64,000 nt of DNA from Rapana venosa. Taxonomy: Eukaryota; Mollusca; Gastropoda; Neogastropoda; Muricidae. The notes under the pieces were generated by a model. That model saw only the letters and a program-made list of their open reading frames with translations, made no database searches and was not told the origin of the DNA. The translations under genes were made by a program, and so were the position numbers. The DNA is taken from the NCBI GenBank assembly GCA_028751875.1, contig CM054138.1, positions 38,839,479-38,903,478 on the forward strand, in the 5' to 3' direction. Below, in pieces: positions 34,445 to 44,952 of the stretch; positions within the stretch are counted from its first letter, which is position 1; each line of letters starts with the position of its first letter.

Positions 34445-37400
34445 CGTATGGAAGGGGGGGAAGAGTATGAAGGGGGGAAGTCAGTATGAAGGGGGGGAGA
34501 AGTCAGTACTGAGGGAGGGGGGGGGGGGGGGGGGAGGGGGAAGTAGAGAAGGGGGGGAGGAAAGGTGGAAAGATGAAGGGGGGGTGGGGGGAGATAATGG
34601 AAGGGGGGAAGAGTACGAAGGGGGGGGGTGGGGGGGATCAGACGAGGGGGGAAAGGTAGTATGAAGGGGGAGGTGAGGGGGGGAACAGTACTGAAGGGGG
34701 GGGGGGGAGTCAGATGAGGGGAGGGGGAAAGTCAGTACTGAGGGGGGGGGGGGGAGTCAGACGAAAGGGGGGAGGGGGGGATCGACTGAAGGGGGGGGGG
34801 GAAGCAGTATGAAGGGGGGGAGGGGGGGGGGGGGTGCGGGGGGGGGGGGGAAGTGAGAGGGGGGAGGGAGGTGGGGAGTGGGCGGGGGGGGGGGAAGGTA
34901 GGGGGGGAGGGGGGGGGGGGGGGGATGGGAGGGGGAGTAGGTAGGGGGGGGAGGGGGAAGGGGTGAGGGGGGGGGGGGGAGATGGGGGGGGAAGGGGGAG
35001 AGACGGGAGGGGGGGAAGTGTATGGAGGGGGGGGGTGGGGAGGGGGGGAAGGGGGGAGGGGGGAGGTACGGGGGGGAAGGGGGGGGGGGGGGGGAGTAGT
35101 ACTGAGGGGGAGTAGTACTGAAGGGGGAGAGAGGGGGGAGGGAAGGTGGGAGGGGGGGGGGGGGGGAAGTAGACTGAAGGGGGGGGAGGGTGGGGGGGAA
35201 GTAGACTGAAGGGAGGGGGGGGGGGGGGGGGGAGAGTGATGGGGGGGGGGGAAGGGGGGGAAGGGTAGTTGAAGGGGGGGGGGAGGTGGGGGGGGGGGGA
35301 GCAGTATGAAGGGGGGGGGGAAGTCAGCTGAGGCGGGAAGGGGGGGGGGAAGTCAGTACTGAAGGGGGGGGGGGGGGGGAAGTCAGTATAGAGGGGGGGG
35401 GGAAGTCAGTACGAAGGGGGGAGTAGATGAGGGGGGGGGAAGTCAGTACGGGAGGGGGGGGGGGGGGGGGGAGGAGGGGGGAAAGTAGGAAGGGGGGGGG
35501 GAGGAGGGGTCAGTACTGGGGGGGGGGGGGGGAGTCGTACTGAAGGGGGGGAAAGTCGTACTGAAGGGGGGGGGGGGGGGAAAGGGGTCAGTACTGAAGG
35601 GGGGGTCAGTCGAGGGGGGGGGGGTGTACGAAGGGGGAGTCAGGGGTCGTGAAGGGGGGGGGGGGGTCAGTACGAGGGGGGTAGTTGAAGGTGGGGGGGG
35701 GGGGGGGGCAGTACTGAAGGGGGGAGGGGGTCGTACTGAAGGGGGGGGGATGAGGGGGGGGGGGGGGGGGGGGGGGAGTCAGTACTGAAGGGGGGGGGGG
35801 GGGAGTCAGTACTGAAGGGGGGGTGTGAGAGGGGGGGGAGGTCAGTACTGAAGGGGGGGGGGGGTCAGTACTGAAGGGGGGGGAGTCAGTACTGAAGGGG
35901 GGGGGGGGGGGGGTCAGTACTGAAGGGGGGTGGGGGGGGGGGGGTCAGTACTGAAGGGGGGGGGGGGGGGGGGCAGTACTGAAGGGGGGGGGGGGGTGGG
36001 GGGGGAGTCGGGTATGAAGGGGGGGGGGGGGGGTCAGTACTGAAGGGGGGGGGGGAGGGGAGTAGTACTGAAGGGGGGGGGGGGGGGGTAGACTGGGGGG
36101 GGGGGGGGGTCAGTACTGAAGGGGGGGGGTCAGTAGAAGGGGGGGGGGTAGCTGGAGGGGGGGGGAGTCAGTACTGAAGGGGGGGGGGGGGTGGGGGGGG
36201 GGGGTCAGTACTGAAGGGGGGGGGGGGGGGAGTCAGTACTGAAGGGGGGGGGGGGGGGGGAGTCAGAGGTGGAAAGGGGGGGGGGGGGGGGGGGGGGGTC
36301 AGTAGAGGGGGGGGGGGGGGTCAGTACTGAGGGGGGGGGGGGGTCAGACGGGAGGGGGGGGGGGGGGAAGTCAGTACTGAAGGGGGGGGGGGAGGAAGTT
36401 GAGGGGGGGGGGGGGGTCAGTACTGAGGGGGGGGGGGCAGGAGGGGTGGGGTGGCGGAGTACTGAAGGGGGGGGGGGGGAGGGTCAGTACTGAGGGGGGG
36501 GGGGGGTGCTGGGGGGGGGGGGGGGAGTCAGTACTGAAGGGGGGGGGGGGGGTCGTACTGAAGGGGGGGGGAGTCAGTACTGAGGGGGGGAGGTCAGTAC
36601 TGAAGGGGAGTCAGAGAGGGGGGGGGGGGGGTCAGTACTGAGGGGGGGGGGGGGTCAGTACTGAGGGGGGGGGGGGAGTCAGTACTGAAGGGGGGGGGGG
36701 GTCAGTACTGAAGGGGGGGGGGGGGGGTCAGTACTGAAGGGGGGGGGAGGGTCAGTACTGAAGGGGGGGGGGGGGTCAGTACTGAAGGGGGGGGGGGGGG
36801 GAGTCAGTACTGAAGGGGGGGGGGGGGGGAGTCAGTACTGAAGGGGGGGGGGAGTCAGTACTGAAGGGGGGGGGGGGGGAGTCAGTACTGAAGGGGGGGG
36901 GGGGGGGTGAGGGGGGGGAGTCAGTACTGAAGGGGGGGGGGGGGAGTCAGTACTGAAGGGGGGGGGGGGGGGTCAGTACTGAAGGGGGGGGGGGGGGGGG
37001 TCAGTACTGAAGGGGGGGGGAGTCAGTACTGAGGGGGGGGGGGGTCAGTACTGAAGGGGGGGGGGGGGGGTCAGTACTGAAGGGGGGGGGGTGGGGGGGG
37101 TCGTACTGAAGGGGGGGGGGGGGGGGGGGGTCAGTACTGAGGGGGGGGGGGGAGTCAGTACTGAAGGGGGGGGGGGGGGGGGGTCAGACTGAAGGGGGGG
37201 GGGGGGGAGTCAGACTGAAGGGGGGGGGGGGGAGTCAGTACTGAAGGGGGGGGGGTGTCAGTACTGAAGGGGGGGGGGGGGGAGTCAGTATGAGGGGGGG
37301 GGGGGGAGTCAGTAGAAGGGGGGGGGGGGGGGGTCGGGGGGGGGGGGGGAGAGGGGGGGGGGGGGGTCAGTATGGAAGGGGGGGGGGGGAGGGGGGGGGA

Positions 37401-38480
37401 GTCAGTACTGAGGGGGTGGGGGGGGTCAGTACTGAAGGGGGGGGGGGGGGGAGTCAGTACTGAGGGGGGGGGGGGGTCAGTACTGGAGGGGGGGGGGGAG
37501 TCAGTAGAAGGGGGGGGGGGGGGAGTCAGTACTGAAGGGTGGTGGGGGGGGAGTCAGTACTGAAGGGGGGGGGGCGGGGGGGTCAGTACTGAAGGGGGGG
37601 GGAGTCAGTACTGAAGGGGGGGGAGTCAGTACTGAAGGGGGGGGGGGGGGTCAGTACTGAGGGGGGGGGGGGTCAGTACTGAAGGGGGGGGGGGGTCAGT
37701 ACTGGGGGGGAGGGGGTCAGTACTGAAGGGGGGGGGGGGGCAGTACTGAAGGGGGGGGGGGCGTTGAGGGGGGGGGGAGTCGTACTGAAGGGGGGGGGGG
37801 GGTCAGTACTGAAGGGGGGGGGGGGGGGGAGCAGTATGAAGGGGGGGGGGGGAGTCAGTACTGAAGGGGGGGGGGGGGGGGGCGACTGAAGGGGGGGGGG
37901 GGGGGGGGCGAGTACTGAGGGGGGGGGGGGGGGGTCAGTACTGAAGGGGGGGGGGTCAGATGAGGGGGGGGGAGTCAGTACTGAAGGGGGGGGGGAGTAG
38001 TACTAAAGGGGGGGGTCAGTTGAAGGGGGGGGGGGGGGGGGGAGTCAGTACTGAGGGGGGGGGGGGGGGGAGTCAGTATGAAGGGGGGGGGAGTCAGTAC
38101 TGAAGGGGGGGGGAGTCAGTACTGAAGGGGGGGGGGGAGTCGTACTGGGGGGGGGAGTCAGTACTGAGGGGGGGGGGGGGGAGTCAGTACTGAAGGGGTG
38201 GGGGAGTCAGTACTGAAGGGGGGGGGGGGGAGTCAGTACTGAATGGGGGGGGGTTCAGTACTGAAGGGGGGGGGGGGTCAGTACTGAAGGGGGGGGGGGG
38301 GGAGTCAGTATGGAAGGGGGGGGGGGGGGTCAGTACGGAAGGGGGGGGGGGGGAGTCAGTACTGAAGGGGGGGGGGGGGGGAGTCAGTACTCAAGGGGGG
38401 GGGGGGGAAGTCAGTACTCAAGGGGGGAAAAGTCAGTACTCAAGGGGGGAAAAGTCAGTACTCAAGGGGGGAAAAATGCC
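32700..38480 (+). repeat. G-rich satellite: palindromic core plus poly-G, about 5.8 kb
   Basis: From about 35.3 kb rightwards nearly every unit reads AGTCAGTACTGAAGG followed by a run of about 8-20 G, one unit every 25-35 bases. The core contains the perfect 8-base palindrome CAGTACTG. From 32.8 to 34.9 kb the array is degenerate: almost pure G with scattered A and T and hardly any cores. The left boundary units read GTCAGTAGTGAAGGGG. The last units at the right read CAGTACTCAAGGGGGG with AAAA. G is confined to the + strand. SINE-B halves flank the array. Glycine/arginine-rich ORFs across it are meaningless translations. Run lengths and some degenerate zones may be affected by sequencing error. 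Confidence 0.95.
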
Positions 38481-38550
38481 CTTGACTGGTGGTAGCTCAA
38501 ACCCAGGCTGTCAAATTGCGAGTGCAACTAGACTATCCCACCCCCTCCTA
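38481..38550 (-). mobile_element. SINE 5' part, right flank of the G-rich satellite
   Basis: Reads GCCCTTGACTGGTGGTAGCT, CAAACCCAGGCTGTCAAATT, GCGAGTGCAACTAGACTATC and CCACCCC. It lines up with the tRNA-head end of antisense SINE-A/B copies (AATCCCCTTGAACAGGATTC...GGTCAGCAGATCACGAGTGC), so it completes the element that starts at 32424. Confidence 0.82.
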
Positions 38551-38924
38551 CACAATACGGGAACTGCAACCAAGTTGATGACAAACATAGCTGCCAACCT
38601 TTGAGAATCCAAAATGGAATTTTTTAAGGGTGTGTGTGTGTTGGGCACAGCCCCCTGAAGGTGAAGCATTTTATATGCTTAAAACAGCAAACTTTTCATC
38701 TCCTGACAAGATGATGTAGTCAGGAAAGAATAGTATGCCACACTTTGAAATGACATGGTTGTAGGTGGAAAATGAAGTACAAAGATCACTTTATCATGTC
38801 TGCTTCACAAAGAACAAAATCAGTAGATAAAATTGTTTAGAGACGAGTGTTTAGCACCAGTTGCATTGATTTCTGTTGCTTTTTATTTTTTGTTTTAATA
38901 AGCAAAAATAGTCCAAAGTGTCAA

Positions 38925-39340
38925 ATCTTGTCCTATGTCAGAACTTTGTAGTTGAGTACAGCTTCACATCTGTCCACCATTGCTTGCAGGTTGAAACTGT
39001 TTATCCCATGCTCAGCAAAAACACCTGTTGTTGCTACTTTGGTAATCTTTGTCTCTCAACTCTGTTTTCATCAGTAATCAGTTACACAGCATTAAATGCA
39101 CAGTTCCAGCCTTGCTTTTTTTGTTTTGAACATTGATACAAATCCATCCAGATAAAGCAATCGATACATGACTTCCTTCACATGATGCGCATGTGCACAC
39201 AGTCGTTACCTCCCATGGATATTGTCATCTGCTTGGTCTCTCGTTGTTTGGTCCACATATTCGCATGCATTCGAACTAGTGCCATTAACTATGAAAAAAG
39301 GGAATTTTTGAGCAAATGGCATAGCCACATAGCTAGCTCA
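38925..39340 (+). repeat. Dispersed repeat R3, copy 2
   Basis: The sense-orientation partner of the repeat at 14000-14500 (CAGCAAAAACACCTGTTG, ACAGCATTAAATGCACAG, TACATGACTTCCTTCACATG). Class unknown; no protein is implied. Confidence 0.8.
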
Positions 39341-40184
39341 ACACCACTAAAAGAGACCCCAGTTTTCCTGCAAATGCCCAATAACGCCCTCAAATGTGCT
39401 TACTATGGGCACCGCCATTGTTGTTTACATAAAGAGATTCTTGTGAGAGTTGCTGCTTTGCATGTACAAGAAGCAGCCATGTTGTTTGCACTTTACTGTG
39501 TCCAAATCAGTGAGGTTTAAGCAAATTATGAATTTTCAAAGTTTGCTAAATAAATTTTGTTATGGGCAATGGTTGGGATGTGTGCTGAGAGAGGATTTGG
39601 ATGCCTATAGAGCAGATTTAAAGGCTTTTTCCATCAGAATATTGTTAAGACTGATCAAGTAGATGGGGTAGAGTGGCCTACAAGCAGTTGTTTACAAGTT
39701 TAGTAGAAGAGATCGTGATTGCCATACCGATAGCAAAAAGTGATGAGGTATCGTGAATATTTTGTTGTTGTTTGGTAAACAACTGCATGAATACAAAAAT
39801 TGCCTGGCCCAGTGTGTACTTTATTTAATGCAGAATGCAGGAAATAACATTTCTTGCAGTAGAAGATAGCATAAATATATTTAATTGTTTTTTTTTGTGT
39901 AGTGACTACTGAAAGTTGTAAAAATTACTTCCCTTGACAGTCCTGAATTGTGTGATGAATGTACTGGATGACCTCAGGGTGCTATGGGATAGACAGCTGA
40001 AATTTGGAACTGAGTTGCCAAAATCGTAGTTGAAAACAACTTTGAATTCTTCTTATATGCAGTAATGTCCTTTTATAGGCCATATAAAATCTTAAAATTA
40101 CACTGAGTGCAGCAGGAAAGTGTAACTTTTGACTTGCCAAGACTGATCAATGTAAAGAAAAGCTCCTCGTATTTGAGAAGACAC

Positions 40185-40352
40185 TTCTGATGGGCACTGC
40201 CATCAAACTTTATGCTCTCTGAGACACCAGATGTGGCCAAGCCCTGTAGAGAGAGCTCCAGGAAAAACTGTGGGGACCAGCAGGGTCACAACAACTGCAG
40301 ACTTTGCCATCCAGACTGGATGAAAAATCTAGCATAGCTAGGGAACATAGAA
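40185..40352 (-). repeat. Dispersed repeat R2, copy 1
   Basis: Shares CTCTGAGACACCAGA, GGCC, CAGAGCTCCAGG-like, GACTGCA and TAGCATxGCxAGGGAAC with 43619-43832. Class unknown. Orientation is chosen only because the reverse complement ends in a GTTTCTTCTTC stretch. Confidence 0.6.
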
Positions 40353-40993
40353 GAAGAAACTTTATGCTGTAATGCCATACTCTTTTTACGGGTTTTTTGG
40401 GGGGTGGGGGTAGACATTTCAGTAACTGGACAACTTTCTTAAAAGCCAAAAAACCCAGAATCACAGAAAAAGAGGAGTAGTTGGCAGCTATGTGACAAAT
40501 GATGTTAGATGTTTTCAAGGAACTGTTTCCATTTACTGTTTGCTTTCAATGTATACTTAACATTCAATTCCACTGCACTTTTCAATGAGACAGAAATTGC
40601 ATAGGTTTGAACAGCAGGTTTTTAAAGCCTGGAACTTCTTGATTTATTAAAAATATCACCAAACTTAGAGTACTTAATCCCCTAAAACGATAGCATGGTT
40701 TTATTTCCTGGGACTGGATGATTCTGTATTTCAGGATGGACACGGTCACGGCCAGGTCCAAGAGCCAAGTGGGTAAAGAGCTTATCCTGTCTCCAAGTTG
40801 TGAGTCACAAGATTGGATCTTATGAGCACCTGGAGGATCAATTAAGGGTGGGGATTTTTTTTTATAATAACATGCAGTCCTGTCAGAACTTTTCCTTTAC
40901 ATGTCTGTAAGTAAAAGAGAAAGTAAGCATGCTAAAACTGCTATGATTCATGTCATTATATGGTGATTTATGCAAATCTATGTATGAATATAC

Positions 40994-41217
40994 CTTGTGT
41001 ACACAAAGTGAAACAGGTTCCTTAGGCACATGAGGTTTCTTGCCTGTGGACTGAGTGTTCATAAAGAAACTTTCACTATCCACACCATGACTTGTCAGAT
41101 CCCTTTGAAGATGCACATCCCAGTTCAAAAGTGAGACATAGCTTAAGAGTTGTTCTACAAAACACAACTTAATACAACACAGCATTCTGCACAGGTCTAC
41201 AGATGTCTTCCAGCTTC
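40994..41217 (-). CDS. Candidate internal coding exon, unknown protein
   Basis: A minus-strand frame running from about 41217 to a consensus-like donor (CACAAG|GTATAT) at 40994 in phase 0. It encodes LCCIKLCFVEQLLSYVSLLN, WDVHLQRDLTSHGVDSESFF and KKPHVPKEPVSLCVHK. A possible acceptor (CTGTCATCTGAG) lies at its start. The protein-like composition and the usable donor support a real exon; nothing identifies the family. It could precede the 30933 exon. Confidence 0.38.
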
Positions 41218-42115
41218 CTCAGATGACAGTGCAGTGGGCATGCACAATACAATCCTTGCTAATATCAAGCTTGTGAAGACCTCAAAGACATGGTGATTTA
41301 CCTATCATAGCCTGTTGCATCCCCTCATCATCAGACCTGTCACAATCATTTTTATAAGCCGGTTTGAAAAAACAAAATGATTTGTTTCAAATGAAGTCCA
41401 TGCAACTTAAGTAAGTATGGTTTACCTGTTTAACTTCAAATACTTCTCATCCTAGTATGACTATGTTTTCATTTCATGACATGCAAAAATAATTTTTCTT
41501 TCTCTCATATTACTCCCATATATAACACCAATTTGGATCAACACAAATGCAAGTGAATCTATCACACTGTACTTTCCACATTTTTGCTCTAAATCTTGAT
41601 CCCTGACAACCATAACTTCAAAATGAGGAGAAGGAAAGTAAAAATTAAATGAATTCTAAAATGCTGAGATTCATTTTTTCAAAGACACTGTCTGTATGAT
41701 ACAATGATCATAACTGAACACACACAAAGCCTCAAAAAAACAAACACACAAGATCATGTATGTTCCAAGAGAGAAATTACACACAGATACCAGAAGTCTG
41801 TTGTTACAACCAGGTGTGCACAGGTAAGTATCTATCCTGATCAGCAACAGTGAAACCTCTCCACAAATTCCCTCAAAACTAAGCCTTCTTTCAATAACAT
41901 ACCTTCTTCAACTTGTTAAACACTCAGACAGCAACTTTCATTGTCTATTGTATAGGCAAAACTGCATTGCACTGCTGTTAAGTGACTGACAAGTCAGGCC
42001 CAGTGCATCTGACTTTGGTGTGGGAATAACAGACCTCAATCATGGGAATTTCTTTCTACTTTACTTGTATCAGATTGACTTCCAAAATTAAAATTCCTTG
42101 ACATCAAAGACACAA

Positions 42116-42332
42116 TTACTGAAAAATGAAGGAAATTGTCTCTGAGAGGTTCCACTGTAGCAACTCAACTACCCTTTCTTCAGAATTAAATCCAACATTG
42201 TACTTGGCTACAAGGCACAAGAGTTCACAAAAGGCTTTGTTCATGTTTCTATGGCAACTCGAGTCCATGCATGTAGAAACAGCCTCTTCCTTTTCCCAGT
42301 TGTCAAATAAAACGACAATTATTTCACTTATG
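42116..42332 (-). CDS. Candidate coding exon, unknown protein
   Basis: A good acceptor (TTGCTGTTTCTTAG) at 42333-42334 precedes 72 codons including ISEIIVVLFDNWEKEEAVST, HRNMNKAFCELLCLVAKYN and SEERVVELLQWNLSE. The frame ends at a TAA at 42116, but a donor (AAGG|GTAGTT) inside the frame could shorten it. The low-repeat context and same strand suggest a gene shared with the 41.0 kb candidate, but phase continuity is not established. Confidence 0.35.
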
Positions 42333-43618
42333 CTAAGAAACAGCAATTTCTGATTTGACAAGGCATATTTTCTTGAGAACATTGGGCTTAATTGAGAAAA
42401 TACACATTTCCAAGGGCAAAATCCGATACACCCCTGCTGACTCTACTATTCAATGTTAATGTGGAAAAAAATGCACCTGCTTAGTAATTCTTAATATGTG
42501 AAATATTGACAGTTAATTTGCAGTTTGCAAATTTGCATTTGGAAGTTTATGGTAATGTTAATAAATGATTGTGAACCTGTCTATATACACGTATGGATGC
42601 CAAATACCTAAATTTCATGCCAGTGGGTCTACATACATGTTAAATGTGTGTGTGTGCGTGCATGTATGTGTGTGTGCATGTGTGCACGCACATGCATGTG
42701 TGTATGCATTTTTGTGTACATATGAGTCTGCATTTTAGAAAAGTAGCTAGCCAGTCTGTACACTGTTTGTAAACCTTGTCCTTTCAGCAACTATTCACAG
42801 TGTTTTAACTGTGAAACCATGCACCTGTCTTGTAAACAAACAAACCCCCAACCCATATGGTCATCAATCATTCTTACATTTACAATGGAATACAGGCACA
42901 CACAACCCCCCCCACCCCCCCCAACCCAGAACTGATGCACTGTGAAAGTGCTTACTGATAATGAAATTTTTAAAAAAGTCATTTATGTCATTATATTTAT
43001 AAGATAAAATTTTATATACAATCACTGTTTTATGTACAGAATCTGTACATGTTGTTGATCATATATTCAGACATCTCAATACAATCCATTTTGTTCTGTT
43101 GTTTTGTTGTTGTTTTTCTTGGGGAAGGATGGGGGGGGGGAAGGATGGGGGGGGGAGGCAAGTGTTTTTTTTCAAAAGAATGAAACTTACTATAGGCTTA
43201 AAGGACAAAAGTAAGAAAAACTCTAAGCCATATCGACACATGGTTTTAAATATATGGAAAAATATTTGAACAGTCACTGGCAATGCAAATACTTCTATCA
43301 TTATAGCAGTCTTGATTATGATTACTATCATCCAACATTTGATTCATTTCCCCTTTTCTGTTTCCGTGCGTGTTGCGTGCGTGCTGTGTGTGTGTGCAAC
43401 ACATATGCACGCGGGACTTTTTGCTTAAAAAGGTCTATAGTCATGCAAAGATTGCTATTCATATAAATTTAGCAAGAATTATCAGGTATTTTTTCTCAAA
43501 GGCTCTTCAGAATCTACCAAATTGAATGTTGAAATTAGAGAATCAAAATTCACAGAGAACAAGACAGGTATCAGAAGTGTTTGTTGTTGTTTGCTTTCAT
43601 GAAACATCCCATACTGAT

Positions 43619-43832
43619 CAGTGTCCTTGAGGTACAGGCCCACAAATCCCCTCCCATACCCTGCAGTCCTGCCTAACTTTCACACTCTGAGACACCAGAC
43701 ATGGCCCAGCCCAGCAGAGCTCCAGGTAAAACTGGGGGGACAGGAGGGATCACTGTGACAGACTGCACACTTCGCAATCAAGACTGAACTAAACATTTAG
43801 CATGGCCAGGGAACGTGGAAGGAGAAGAGAGC
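43619..43832 (-). repeat. Dispersed repeat R2, copy 2
   Basis: Contains CTCTGAGACACCAGACATGG, CAGCAGAGCTCCAGG and TTTAGCATGGCCAGGGAACG, matching 40185-40352 with many substitutions. Confidence 0.6.
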
Positions 43833-43839
43833 TTGCTTT

Positions 43840-44888
43840 AAAAATCTAAAATGTGTCCAATACTTGCTGATTCATAGCATGCAACGATGACCATGGTATG
43901 GATTCAACAAATTTCAAATTTGGAACTTCAGTGTATGTATGCAATATATAATTTGTATAGCCACTCACACTTCTCAGCCCATACATGTGTACACTATGAC
44001 ATACACTACCCAATGTCACGTAATCAGTTACACACACACACTCACATACACACGTGCACGCACGCACGCATGGGAGATGTCTGACATGGAAAACAATGTA
44101 AACAAAATATTACACACAGTGCTATTTACAAAGCAAAGCCAATAAAAAAGTTTCAATAACAAAAATACAAAACAAACAGATAATACAATGCTCATACACA
44201 AATATCCTGAGGTATATATGTGTTTAATACATGATACTATTTATATTTTTGACACTTTCATTAATCATATCAAAAAAAGACTGACATAAACAAATGTTTG
44301 CTGTTACAACAATTCACATGATTCATATAAAAAAAAACCCAGAAAAGATGACCCAAAGTGTAGTACCTTTCAGAAAAGATCCACAATGAACAACAAGATC
44401 AATGAAGGCACATGATTTTTATGTTGCAGGCACAAACCATATGGTAAAGCTTGTACTGATGTCTTAAACACATCCCAGCATCCGTACATAATAACATTCA
44501 AATGCTGAAAGTGTGTATTAAAATAGTATCCATCTTCCAAGGCCAAATGAGTGAGTCTCTGAGGAGGCACTGCATAAATAAAGTCATGATGACATTGTTA
44601 TCAGAAGTAGTTAACATGCAAGATACTGACATCTAACTATAGAGACAAACAGAGACAAAAAGGGGGAGGGGGACTTAATTGGGAGGGGGAGGGGGTGAGA
44701 AAGGAACAGGGAGTAAGAGAGGCACTTTCAAAGAGTGAAAATACATTAGTTATGCATTGGAAAGGAATGTTATTGTCAGACCTATGTACATTTACTGCTT
44801 ACCTTGTTAATTTGATTAAGATATATTATTGCCATGGACTTGTTTCTACTGTTGCAAAAAATAACTTGTTTATGAATATATATCTCTA

Positions 44889-44952
<64 letters not shown>

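Noticed and set aside
32801..38495. Glycine/arginine-rich ORFs across the G-rich array
   Set aside because: They are forced translations of GGG/GGA/GAG codons in a satellite, with no start context, splice sites or non-repeat sequence.
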